Origin: Melastoma dodecandrum
Taxonomy: Eukaryota; Streptophyta; Magnoliopsida; Myrtales; Melastomataceae
Assembly (NCBI GenBank): GCA_029817715.1
Contig: JARUPY010000310.1
Location: 62,001 to 126,000 of the forward strand
DNA length: 64,000 nucleotides
Direction: 5' to 3'
A program made the translations under genes and the position numbers. The notes beneath the pieces are model-generated. The model did not search any database, had not been told where the DNA came from, and was given only the letters and a program-made list of their open reading frames with translations. Shown piece by piece: positions 1 through 11,373 of this stretch (the first letter of the stretch is position 1; each line of letters opens with the position of its first letter).

Positions 1-2
1 TC

Positions 3-9
3 TATAAAA
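3..9 (+). promoter_or_regulatory. Possible TATA box of the LBD gene
   Basis: TATAAAA lies about 150 bp upstream of the LBD start codon, followed by a CT-rich stretch typical of a plant leader. The position is plausible for a core promoter, but the window begins here so the rest of the promoter cannot be seen. Confidence 0.45.
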
Positions 10-156
10 CTCTCCTGACATCCATCCCATCTTAAGGTACCGACTTGCCTTTTTTCTTGGTCACTTCAATATCCTTCAATCTTCCCAATAATACCCATAA
101 TCATCCAAATCTATCTCTCCCTTTGCGTTGTTGTTATTTACAGTCTTGAGCCTCAA

Positions 157-951
157 ATGAGCTGCAACGGCTGTAGGGTTCTACGCAAGGGCTGCAGCGA
201 TTCCTGCATCCTTCGTCCCTGCCTCTCTTGGATTGACGGCTCCGATTCCCAGGGCCACGCCACCGTCTTTGTTGCCAAGTTCTTTGGCCGTGCCGGCCTC
301 TTCTCCTTCATCTCCGCAGTCCCTGAATCCCAACGCCCTGGTAAACTATATTCATCCACCCTCATCATTCCCTCACCTAGCAATGTCCTTCCTAATGCTA
401 CCTCTGCTTTCATCTTTTCAGCTTTGTTTCGGTCGTTGCTATTCGAGGCTTGCGGCCGCACGGTCAGCCCTGTTCACGGAGCGGTTGGCCTCCTCTGGTC
501 TGGGAACTGGCGGATCTGTCAGGCGGCGGTCGAGACCGTCCTACGAGGCGGGACTATCCAGGCCATCCCCGAGCTACTGACCAGCGCTGCCTTCCCTCCG
601 ATCTCCCCCGAGGACTCCTGCGAGGCCGACGACGGGTCCTGCACCTACGACGCACGCAGCAACAACAACAACAACAATAACAGTAGTTTCCCTGCCAGTT
701 GTGACAACCCGGCACTGCGTCAGCCGAAGAGGAAGAAGTCTGGCGGGGAGTGCACGGTCGATCTAAGTCTTAGTCTCCGCACAGGGATTTGGAGCCACAG
801 CGGGGAGGCTGGATTGAAGGAGGCTGAGAACCGGAGGTCCGGAACTCCATCTAGGGACTCGGAGGAGTCTGTTAATATGACGGCGTACTTGGAGAGCGCA
901 GGGGCCATAGACGGCCAGCCGCAGAGAAGGCTGCAGAACTTATTCTACTGA
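157..951 (+). CDS. LOB-domain protein, class II (LBD37/38/39 type)
   Basis: Two exons, 157-340 and 422-951, give about 237 residues. The N-terminus carries the LOB zinc-finger-like block with class II spacing (C3-x2-C6-x6-C13-x3-C17), followed by the conserved HATVFVAKFFGRAG block and, after the intron, the SLLFEACGRTVSPVHGAVGLLW block. The class II lack of a leucine-zipper coiled coil is seen. A run of seven asparagines (about residues 142-148 after splicing) and a DLSLSL stretch resembling an EAR repression motif lie in the variable C-terminal half. LBD37/38/39 are known nuclear repressors of anthocyanin and nitrate-responsive genes; that role is inferred here from similarity. The intron (341-421) is 81 nt, divisible by three and free of stops, so unspliced RNA would encode a 264-residue protein with 27 extra residues inside the LOB domain. 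Confidence 0.9.
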   Translation: MSCNGCRVLRKGCSDSCILRPCLSWIDGSDSQGHATVFVAKFFGRAGLFSFISAVPESQRPGKLYSSTLIIPSPSNVLPNATSAFIFSALFRSLLFEACGRTVSPVHGAVGLLWSGNWRICQAAVETVLRGGTIQAIPELLTSAAFPPISPEDSCEADDGSCTYDARSNNNNNNNSSFPASCDNPALRQPKRKKSGGECTVDLSLSLRTGIWSHSGEAGLKEAENRRSGTPSRDSEESVNMTAYLESAGAIDGQPQRRLQNLFY

Positions 952-3900
952 GTTGGATTTTTGTCCTGATCGGTTTTTAGTTCTTTCTCGTTTGCTTTCT
1001 TGTGACTTCACTTTGAAGTGCGGACGTCGCCGTCCGGAAGTCATATCCCGGGTTGGGGGGGGGGGAGGGGGGAGGTATCCGAATCTCCGGCAACGGACCG
1101 ATTTCTCTCCGTGTTGGGAGGGAGAAAGATGACAGTTCGTCGGGGGGGTTGATCGATCTCTTCTTTCTCTTTGTTCTTCCTTGATAACAACGTGATTCAA
1201 CTTTTGTTGCTAATCGTAATCGCGAAATTCTTTGACAAATTTTGTCCTAATGATAATTTTACAAAATCTAAATAAGACTACTACTCGTTTTTTTAACTGG
1301 ATGGAGACATTGAGAAGATATATGATACAATTTTCATTTTCTATTTCGTGTTTTGTCGGAGAAAATGGGGAATTTTCCAAGAACTTTCCTTCCCTTTGTA
1401 ATGTTTTTTTTTTTTCTAAGTCTTAATTTATAGGATGCTGACATTTTTCTCACAGTTTTAAGTGTTTTTAATTTTTAAAATAATAAAGATGATTTCTTTT
1501 TTTTTTTTGTAGAATTAGAAAATGAAATACGTGGTTCTGATTTTTGCTTTGGTAAAGAAGATTTTAGAAGCTTCGTGCCAATTTCCTGCGCAGAGAGGTT
1601 TCCTCCCTTGTCTTGATATAAATGAATTTTATATTTCATCGGGAGGGAGACAACCCGGTTGTCCATTTCTTCGTTTCATGAAATGTCCAATTCCCATTAT
1701 CCTCTCGTGATTTTCCTTTTAAAAAATACAAAAATCTCCTCACATAAAACGATACATATTTCACTTAAATATTAGACGTTTCCGTTATTTGGTTCCGATT
1801 TGTGCATCAAAATTTCTGGTTGTGAGCGGATTGAATTTGAATGATATAGTTTGGTTTAAACCGAACCGAAAGTCAAATCACTTCGATTACAGGATTCTAA
1901 TCGCGTACTTAACTATCGTAAATAACATTAGAACACAAACGAAAAGCATTACGAGTATAATCACCGTTTGCGGATCTCTTTCTTTCGCTTTAAGGTACGA
2001 GGCTGCTAATTTTTACATTTTTCCATTCCCGCCTTCTCATCTCATCAAAGGGACCAACCACTCTTTCTCGATTTAATATGAACCAAATAGAAATATTAGG
2101 GTTTCTTTTCAAGATTTTACCATTCGATTTTTTTTTTTTAAAAGCACGGTTTCCTCAATTGAATATAGTTGAGTTATGCATAATCTAGTTATCCCAAAAT
2201 CCATAAAAATAAGTGATACGTCGATATGCTCGGAGGTTGCGAGGGATGGAGTGGATAAGATTCAATGGAAAGGAAGTTGATTTTGCTTTATCTTATCTAT
2301 TCTTTTTTTTTAGATATAGTTAATTATTTGGAGCATGACTTTGGGACAGAGGAATAGTCGTCTTGCCGCCCCGATAAAAAAAAGGAATTATTCGGCCCCG
2401 GAATTCGACTGGAGGGGAGGAATGCTTGGTGGTCTTTGGAGGTCTCTAAGCGACAAAACAAAATAAAATAACCATCCACCCTGCCCCCCTCCACAGATCT
2501 TGAGACATATGCCTTATCATAGTTCTTTTAAATACTAGGTACTTGCAAGCTCGTACTTATCCACTCGATTTCGACTTCATGTTATAGACTTAGACTGATG
2601 TTTTTGTTTTCACGTATGTTTTTTACATTTTTCTTTTCTGAAAAGATTGAGAAAAATCCTTATTATGAAGTCCTAAAGATAAATTGAAGATTAAATAATG
2701 CAAAAATTTTGCTCCCGGGAATCACTCCCTCAAGAATCTATGCAAGCTCAAAAGGAAAGGTCGTCAAATTTAATACGATTTTATTATCATAATACGCCAC
2801 TTGTTGGATGTTAATCATCAGTGCCCGAACTCCTTCGGATTGGCCAAATTATTGGCCGCTCGAGGGTCATCCATGTACAACTAACTTTTCTTAAGGGAAT
2901 TTCTTGTTTCCTTTTTCTTTTATTCAGAAATTGACTTTTGGAGATGAGAAAGAGGCGGGCAGGCTGGCTATTAGGGTTTCGCGGAGGGAATCTTCTTTCA
3001 TCATCATTCCCCACCACCACATCCATCGAAGTTGGGGGATCATCGAAAAATATTAATATAAAAAACGATTTATTCTTTTTCTTGAGGGGAGGGTTTTATT
3101 TAGAGCCACACATATATGTAATAATAATAATAATAATAATAAAAGGGAGGTGTAGTTTATCACGTCTCTAGATTATTTGGCACATGGGGACAAAGATAAA
3201 TACGGCTCACTACTACTTGTCTCTCCCCCTCCCTGCGTCGGTTTTGGCATCCCTCCCCTCCTTTCCTTTCACACCAATCCCAGTCCCTTATTTTATCATC
3301 ATTTTTTTTTATTTTCTTTTTAAACTTTAGTTGTTTGTGTTTGAAAATCAGAATATAAAAACTCAAGTTTTTCTTCTGATACCCTCGAGAGTTTTCGAGG
3401 AAGACTATTCAATTAACAGGGTATGTCCTAATCGTAGGGGTAGCCCAAACAATGGTGAATCTTACATCAAATGCATGCATTAAGATACCAAGGAAGACTA
3501 ATCAGTGGTTAGTTGTTGGCATCATTGGGCAAATGGTTTTCTATCCTTTTCTCCCCCCCCCCCCCCCAACTTGAGGAAAATGGGGGCCGCCCTCTTATTA
3601 TTTATTTATTTATATTTCCACCCTCTTATCCCTTTGTCTTGGGAATGGAGGAGGGAGGGGGATATGTGTGAATGGGGATTGAGACATTAAATAATCCAAT
3701 CAATTTCATTGCATCACCATCCCAAAAACAAAGAGTAAGCCACAGAAAGTGGGTTGAATAGGCACGGCAACACCCCTTTGAGAACCTTCAAATTTTCCAC
3801 GCAGAAAAGTCGACCTCGACCTACCTTTTTTCGATCCAAAATATACACACGCACTAATCAAAGCCCGAGGAATTCAAAATCTCAAAAGCACTAATGCCTT

Positions 3901-6543
3901 CAAAAACGCCTCAAGCTTTTCTTTTGTGTGGGTGTGTGTGTTTTGGGATAATGCTATTGTTTGTTGTCACCCACCACGAGGAGTTAAGTGTGTTGGTGGT
4001 GGGATTCATTGAACTTGCTAAGCTGCGCGTCGCCGCATTTGGAATCGATGAATGTTGAATGATGCATGCAGTTGGAGATAAGATTCCTTCTCCTCCATCT
4101 TCTGGCCTCCCCATCCCCTCCATAACATCATTCATATGCACATATATTTTAATTAGGGATTGTATTTCCTCCACTCTCTCTTTTTGTCCGTGATTGCAAA
4201 AGTGGGCATCATGTGTCTTTTTTCACACCATCATTATTATGTTTTCTTTTTCTAAAAATAAAAAAAAATTGGGGAGGTTATTTGGGGGGGGGGGGGGGGG
4301 GGTTAAATTTTGTGGATATTTGGGAGATTTTAGATCTTTTTCGCCATGCTATATATCGTTTGTGGCCGTCCCTTTCTTCTCGATGTGCCCGCTCCAACCC
4401 CCACAACTTGCATTGCATTGTGTTGTCTGTATCCGTCATTGTTTCTTCAATTTTGGGTAAATACCTGAAAATCTCTCTCAATTTTCGGTCGTGATTTAGA
4501 GTTATCGTCACCACTCTTCGATCAACGACTTTCACAGGAATGAACTTTTCGCCTCATTGCTCACAGAAGTTGTCGATGCAAGAATTCATTGTTTGCACGG
4601 GGAAACGAGAAGTTAGTTCGCCGAGAGATGTTAATTAACAATGATTTCTAAGACGATTGTCCACAAACTTCCTTGGAAAACTCACTTGTCGTAATGTTTG
4701 GTTGACGTGAGAGCTAATTAAAAGATGACCCAGGAAAGAAAAGAAAAAAGAAAGAAAAATCGTTGAGGGAATGAAGGTTAGGACGGAGTAGAGAGGAGTT
4801 GTCCCACTGTGGCAAGAACAGATGATGAAAGTCAGTTAGGTGATTAGATAGATAAGATATGAATTTTAGATACTTGTTTAAAAAAAAATGATATATAAAC
4901 CGACAAAATATCCCAAACTTGTTGGGTTTGCCGAAACCCCCACCAAAATTTTTCTCTTAAAAAATAGAAAACAAAATGAGGAAAAAGGGTGGCCCCCAAC
5001 TCCACTTCCTCCATTATCTTATCTAAATTAAATTCACGTCGTCATCGATCGAATTCGGTGACCATTCTCTCTTCTCTTTTATTTTGTGGATGGCTAAGAC
5101 TAAAGACCGGGTCACAGGCCAAGAAAGCAATAATGTTAGTCTCTATTTCTTCCGTATTCATTCTTTTTGGCAACTTGCTCCATTAAAATGGATGAGATTG
5201 AAATACATAAACTCATCTCGACTTGATACGCCTTAAGGATTTAAGAAGTTGGCGAACTTCAACTCCGAACATGATAATCATTTTTAAATTTTCCTTTCTT
5301 CTTTACGGGAGGAGATAAGTAAAGACCTGGAATGATTGCCCAAATTGATCATAAAATAATCACATGTGCTCCGATTCGAGGATTAGTCGTCGTCCGCCGT
5401 GGATGGCCGTATTATATAATACCCAAAAAAGCAATGCTTGGGGATGACGACATCAGCTTTCCAATTAAATTATTCTAACAATAGGCAAAGGTATTATTAT
5501 TGGGCTAGCTTTCTTTTATCAACAACTTATTTTTTGTCATAAATGAAGTTAGAAATTTTTCTCCCCCCTTCGTGAACAGCATTTACAAGAAGCGCTCATT
5601 CTCGACATTAAAAAAACACGTGGAGGTTAATATTAAAAGAAATGTAAATTGTTCTTCCCCAAATTAAAGACCAAGAAACCCTAATCAAATTTAATCGAAA
5701 CATAAAAAATCAAGAGAGGAAGAGGGAAGAAGTGGAATGGGGAATTCCCTGCAGGTACGACCGAGGTTAACATGGGGGTGATGGTTTGATTGGATGCTTC
5801 GTTCGTATCTTCTCTTTGGGGTTCTCGTCAGCCACGCGGACAAAAGAGGACGAAGCAACCCGTTCTAGGAGCAGCACAACCGCCCGATATCATAAACATA
5901 TAATTTTTCTAAATTTTTTAAAGATGGGCATTCGATTATAGTAAAGGTATAATGTTAGCTGGAAAAGATGATTATTTTAATTTAAAAACTAGAGTTGTAG
6001 TGTCCGTTCATGGGTTATGGAGATGTAGCATAATGCTGCTTCATTTTGTACAAAAATAAAATATTTATCTTATTTTAGATGGGGGGGAACATTGAAATGT
6101 GAAGGCACGTGGCCAATGACTCTGGAAGAAGGGCAAAAATGTAGTACCAAACGAAGAAAACGGAATTATTGAGGACATGATTTCCAATGGGACGCCTACA
6201 ACAACCCCTGATAATATATGTAATATAATATATGAAAATACACGTCCTCTTCATCAAACATCCAAATGATTTGGAAAGCATGACGCATTTGGACATATTA
6301 CAAATATCTTTTTTTTTCTTGGTGTATTTGTTGTCCGTGCTTCGGCCCTTGAAAGAAGGGGAAGAGAGACCCCAATAATGTCCTGTCCTGATGGATTTGG
6401 GTCTTTGGGCTTGGACTAGGTTTTCGGCCCAGCAAGTTTTCTTGGAAAGGAATTTTTACGTGTACGTTTACCAATGAGATTATTTTGTAAAAGCCTTTGT
6501 CTTTAACAATTTAAATAATAAGGTTATTTGTTTACAGAGGTAA
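952..6543. other. Gene-poor intergenic DNA
   Basis: AT-rich DNA between the LBD gene and a TRIM element. It holds G/C homopolymer runs (11 G at 1055, 15 C at 3553, 19 G at 4284), a TAA microsatellite near 3120-3141 and many poly-T/poly-A tracts. Short open frames here lack recognisable domains, splice context or codon bias, and I do not call them genes. Confidence 0.6.
4284..4302. repeat. Poly-G tract (19 G)
   Basis: Nineteen consecutive G in AT-rich intergenic DNA. It could fold into a G-quadruplex or be length-unstable; sequencing error in its length is also possible. Confidence 0.9.
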
Positions 6544-6806
6544 TGATACGGGCTTTCCTAAGCCCATAGACTAGTTCAAAAATTGGGAGTGCCCGTTTGC
6601 CCTTATGTAGGGCACATCGGTATTTCATATTTCGGTATTGTATATTGAGACTATTTTCCACACATCAAGCCCATCACCTGTGTGAGCTTACTCTGATACC
6701 ACTTGATACGGGCTTTTTTGGAAGAGCCCAATCAAAAAACCAGTTCAAAGGTTGGGAGTGCCCATTAGCCCTTATATACTACCGATGTGGGACTATTTTC
6801 CACACA
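6544..6806 (-). mobile_element. TRIM (terminal-repeat retrotransposon in miniature)
   Basis: Read on the minus strand, two LTRs (6704-6806, 103 bp, and 6544-6664, 121 bp) both begin TGTGTGGAAAATAGTC and end GCCCGTATCA. They flank only 39 bp of interior. Two bases after the upstream LTR is TGGTATCAGAG, the standard primer site complementary to initiator-Met tRNA, and a purine-rich GATGGGCTTGA precedes the downstream LTR. The upstream LTR contains TATATAAGG, a plausible promoter. No coding capacity exists, so any movement would depend on proteins of another retrotransposon. A clean 5-bp target duplication is not visible. The LTRs differ at many sites and by an internal length change, so the copy is old. 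Confidence 0.85.
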
Positions 6807-7767
6807 TAACAGAATTTGGGCCATAAGCACATAAGAGATTATGCGGAATGACCACCACATATTCCAACCTGTTTTGCGGTCAATAGTATGGTATGCCTTT
6901 CTCCCTAAACAAGAAACTCTTTTCTCCTCACTTAAAATAAATTCTTCTTTTTAAAAAAGTGTTATATTTTAATATACAATAATATATAATTAAATGAAAA
7001 CTTTTATCAGTCTTTTGGATAACGATTTATATAATATTTCCACTTTAATTGTACAAATTAATTCATTTTCGTTAAAAAATTTTAAATTATAATGTTTTGA
7101 AGCTAATCACTTTTGAATCGAATGCCAACTGTTAAGTATTTTGCTAAATAATCTCCCGAATTTCATGTTAAGCAATATCAAACCCAAAAGCAACAAAGTG
7201 TTTCATCTCAAAACATTTCCAAGACTAAAATAGTCCCAGCAATTCTTGGAATTCTTTTATTCAACTTTGGAAGCCGCCTTTTGTATGTCCTAACGTATAA
7301 TATACGTGACGCTAGAGTGATGCCAAAGTCCTGTTTATTCAAATCATCGCGTAATGCTCACATGGGTGCGCGAGTTACAGCGAGGGGCATAGATTCTCCT
7401 TTTGTTTCACAAAAAATTCTACTGATCAGTTCATGATCCGGTGTCGTCATGAAAACAAGCTCCAGCAGTTCCTACATCGAATCACAAACCTGATATAAGT
7501 AAGGCATGTTCTTCAGAAATTCGAAAAGGACGAGACTCCCTAATTACTCATCCCATTCGTTGCCGCATAAAACTTATATATTGTAATTGCAGCCGTCACA
7601 ACTTGTTATATATTAAGTTTAACTTTTGCTTGGGGGAGGGGCTTATAGTTGTGAGCCAACTCTTGATCTCTTCCCCATGAGAGGGAGAAACGTAAATCGA
7701 GAGTCAGCAGCCTTTTAAAAAAATAATAATAATAAAAAGTTGAATCCTTCGGACAAAACAACGGGGA

Positions 7768-8163
7768 GGCCTTTGTCTTGTCTTTGTGTATAAGCTGACA
7801 ATTAATTAGGGTTAAACTTTGTCTTCACATATTTGGCTTTCTTATATTCTCTGATTATGCTCTTCCCTGCCAAAAACTTGTTTAAATAATCATACTACTC
7901 CCTCTTTCACCATTGTACTCTAAGCCCTTGGCGGTAGTGCCATTCGACGTACAAGTGCCTGTTGGATCGCCCTTCATGTGGCTACTCCCATGTTTATTTA
8001 CAGCTTTTTGCATTCTCATTTGTTAGAATGATGTGGTCTGATGTTATTTCTCTTTGCTCTGGTTTTGTCACGAATGAAAATCCATTTGGCATCGATTCAA
8101 GAGAATTCCCTATGAATTCGTGAACAGCAATATTATATCGCATCCCCCTGAATTAAAATATGA
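7768..8163. repeat. Diverged duplication, copy A
   Basis: Three blocks recur in the same order about 0.8-1.1 kb downstream: 7768-7873 (with TTTGTCTTCAC, ATTTGGCTT, GATTATG), about 8055-8110 (GATTC, AGAGAATTC) and about 8141-8163 (CATCCC, CTGAATT). The matches are patchy, so this is an old direct duplication or two old copies of one repeat. No coding content was recognised. Confidence 0.5.
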
Positions 8164-8581
8164 ACTCGTTTTCCTAGGTCCTGATTCGGTACAAGCTAGT
8201 GAGTTATACATAAAAGGTTTCTGCATATGATCCAGTAGCATAAGGCACAACGTCAAGGTTCAAGTGATTAAACTCACGCCAGACGATTCAATTATTTCAA
8301 GAGGCTCGGGTTCGGCAAGACCTCGACGGAGGAACATCATTGTATACTACTACAATCACGGATTGACAATCAAGAACCAAAAAGGACGCGCATGGACCAC
8401 CGCCACGTATGACTAGTACATATATCATTTGGTTGTATTTAATCAATAGTCGCCAGCCCCTGGCCAACCATTAGCTACATTTATTAAGGCTCGTTGTACA
8501 TACTAATTTTCAAATATTGTTGGCCACATGCATCCACGAGTTGTGACGATGCAGCTTTTTCATGATCAATTGAATCTTTGG

Positions 8582-9255
8582 AAAGGCTTTTTGTCTTGTC
8601 TTGCTAATAAAGATTGTAATTAATCAGGGTTTTATTTTGTCTTCACCCATTTGGCTTGCTTATGTTCTGATTATGTTCTTCCTGATTCCAGTGAAAGAAT
8701 ATTGCTTGGTCACATCCTCATTTGCCCCTGGAAGGAGGGGGGATTGTAATTAAGATTAATATGACGATTTTTGAAGACACAAAGTTGATGTTATAAATGC
8801 TTTCGGTGCATTGCTACAATAAGTAAAATTGTAAGTCCGATTGGCTCCGTCTTTAATATCGAATAACATGTCGATTCTGTGATTTCGGACGCAGTCGACA
8901 AGTATCATGGACGAGAGTACAGATTCGATCGGTAGAAATATTGAAGAGAAAGGCTGGAAGTATGCTACATCCCTTTTTCTCATTTATATTCGTTAAATTC
9001 TATAACCACTAGATTATTATTATTATATAGATATATGGAAATAATATATAAGTAAATTTGTGGTAGGTTGAGTTCGCTTACTTTCATACATTCCCATCTT
9101 GTTTTATGCTTTGGTTTGTGAAGAATCAAACCCAAATAGAGCTTGGATTCGAGAGAATTCTGTTTCTATCATTTCCAAAGCAATGTCATCTAGTCTTTTG
9201 GACATCCCCATTCCCAAAGAATGTATTATTCATCCCTGAATTCAAAAAATAAATG
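8582..9255. repeat. Diverged duplication, copy B
   Basis: Collinear with copy A: blocks at 8582-8692, about 9105-9165 and about 9231-9255. Copy B carries extra sequence between blocks one and two. Confidence 0.5.
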
Positions 9256-11349
9256 ATACTTCAAAAGAGAAGAGGATTCACCACTTCCCCGAGATTTGAA
9301 AATTTTTTTCTTCATGTGTGAATGGTCCTCGAGCAAGCTAGCAGTAATAACAAGACCCTGATATGAGCCGTAGCGAGACCGACAACACAATGGATGAGAT
9401 AGCGGAAACGACTGTATGGCATTGTTAAAACCGTACAGTTCACATCCTCCTGGTTCTCAAATCTCAATCAAGGTTTCATCCCGCTAATGTTTTTTTTTAA
9501 AGGAAACAAACAAAAACCCCAGAAGGCAAGAACAAAGTTGTGATTGATATGTTAATGGGAGTTGAATTATTGGATTAGTAAATCAAAACTAAGTGATGGT
9601 GGCATCCCCCCCCGTTGGCTTGGAAAGTGACCACACGATTGTCGCCTTGTAGATTTCATGTATAGGAGAATTTTGTCTCCACTCACTAAACTTTGGGTCC
9701 ACTCCCTCCCCACCCTAGAGATGATAAACTTTGGGGGGGATTCATACAAAATTGAATTCGATCAGCTCCATCTCAATCTCATGCTTAGAATTTAAATTAA
9801 TGTCCCGATTGATGTTGCGAGCTTCGTCGTGGAACTCACACTCACTCCAAGAAACTAAAATATAGTTGGTTTGATTTGTTTTTGGGTTTTGACGTGGCGA
9901 TTTTGGTCATGTTTATCGATCGTTCATTGGGGGGGGGGGTGGCTGTTGATGGAATTGAGAGGAGAAATATCAAGCAAAATTTACTTATCATGCAGATACG
10001 TATCGAGTTCTAATTACGTAATCATTTGGTTAACACAAGGGTAAGTTAGTATAAAATTAAAATTTGCCTACCTCGATCACACCTTCACCAAAAGAACTTA
10101 AAAAAAAAAAAAAAATCCCCTCCCTCCCTTGAGTAGATGCCAAAAATCCTATCATAAAGACAAACTTCAGGCCCGGCTACATCACATGCTAGCAAAAACC
10201 CCACCACCACCACCACTAGTCAAATAATTTTTAAGATAAAATTAGTCTATCATTTTTTAATCATATCCTTATAACATTGTAAATTGTAATATATAACTAA
10301 GATGTTTTCGGGTCGGTTTAAGAGTTTTTTCCTACTCAAATTACAATACATTCCTTTATAATCGACGTATAATTTTACAACCCACGATAATTAGACAAGT
10401 AAGAACCATAAAAATGACATGACTGATACCTCAAGTTGTGGTAGTTGATAGTTTAACATGAAATTTTCAGGTAAATGATCGTTACACTTATCACTGACCA
10501 TTGAAATTTCCAGAATTCTTCTAAAGACAACCCCATGACCCCATCGAAGCTAAGCACAATATATCACAACACTTTCTCCTCCTCAAAACAATTTCTCATT
10601 GTCAAACGTCATCATCCTTTGCCCAAACCAAAAGGAAAAAGAGGAGGGTAAATTTCGAGGAAATGGGCAAGACCCCTTTCTTTTTAAAATTTTTTTGCTA
10701 TTTTTATTGTTCGTGCATCCCAATTGTGGGCATGTAGAAGGTTTTGGGGTTGTTGGCTTGGTGGGTATTTGCCCTGCTCTCCTTGGCATTTCTGTCACCC
10801 ATAAATAAAGCCTGCAATTTTCACCCGAGGAAGAAAAGAAAAAAAATGTCCCTTCCACCACCCCCAGAAAGTTTTTGAGTTGTAGCCATCTCTTTGTGCA
10901 GAGAAAATCAGAGAGACACAGAACCAGCAGCAGCAGCACCTTCCCTTCCCGTACAAACAATTACAACACAATAAAATCCCCCCCCCTTGAATTGACCTGT
11001 CTGTCATATTTTCCTTACGATCACCTCCTGCACATTCATCTACGACTCCTTCTTTGCCTGATTTTTTCATATTAACATTTATTTATTATGCAAAACATAT
11101 ATATAACAAGCGAGTGAGTGTTCTACTGAATCCCATTTGTATTTTGTTTATATTTTCTTTGGGGTGGGAATCGATTCCCAAGGTCAAGGTGTGTTGCTAC
11201 CAAAGACAAGTCACTTTCCAAAATCCTTCCCATATTGTTACCAAATTCCTCCTCAAATCCCATTTGTTCCCTTTTTGTTCTTTCCGCTCCATTGTTCTTG
11301 TTCTTAGTTCTTACTACTATTATCTATCACCCACAAATCCATTCCAAGA

Positions 11350-11373
11350 AACAACAACAACAACAACAACAAC
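11350..11373 (+). promoter_or_regulatory. CAA-repeat leader next to the GRAS start codon
   Basis: Eight CAA-like triplets abut the ATG at 11374. Unstructured CAA leaders are known to favour translation initiation in plants; a role here is inference. It also supports choosing 11374 as the start. Confidence 0.4.

Larger units (their letters stand above)
6807..11373. other. Gene-poor intergenic DNA and SCL32 upstream region
   Basis: No supported gene. The stretch contains a diverged duplication (7768-8163 versus 8582-9255), a poly-G run at 9929-9939, poly-A/T tracts and, from about 10.9 kb, the presumed promoter and leader of the GRAS gene. The leader ends in a CAA repeat (11350-11373) immediately before its start codon. 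Confidence 0.55.
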
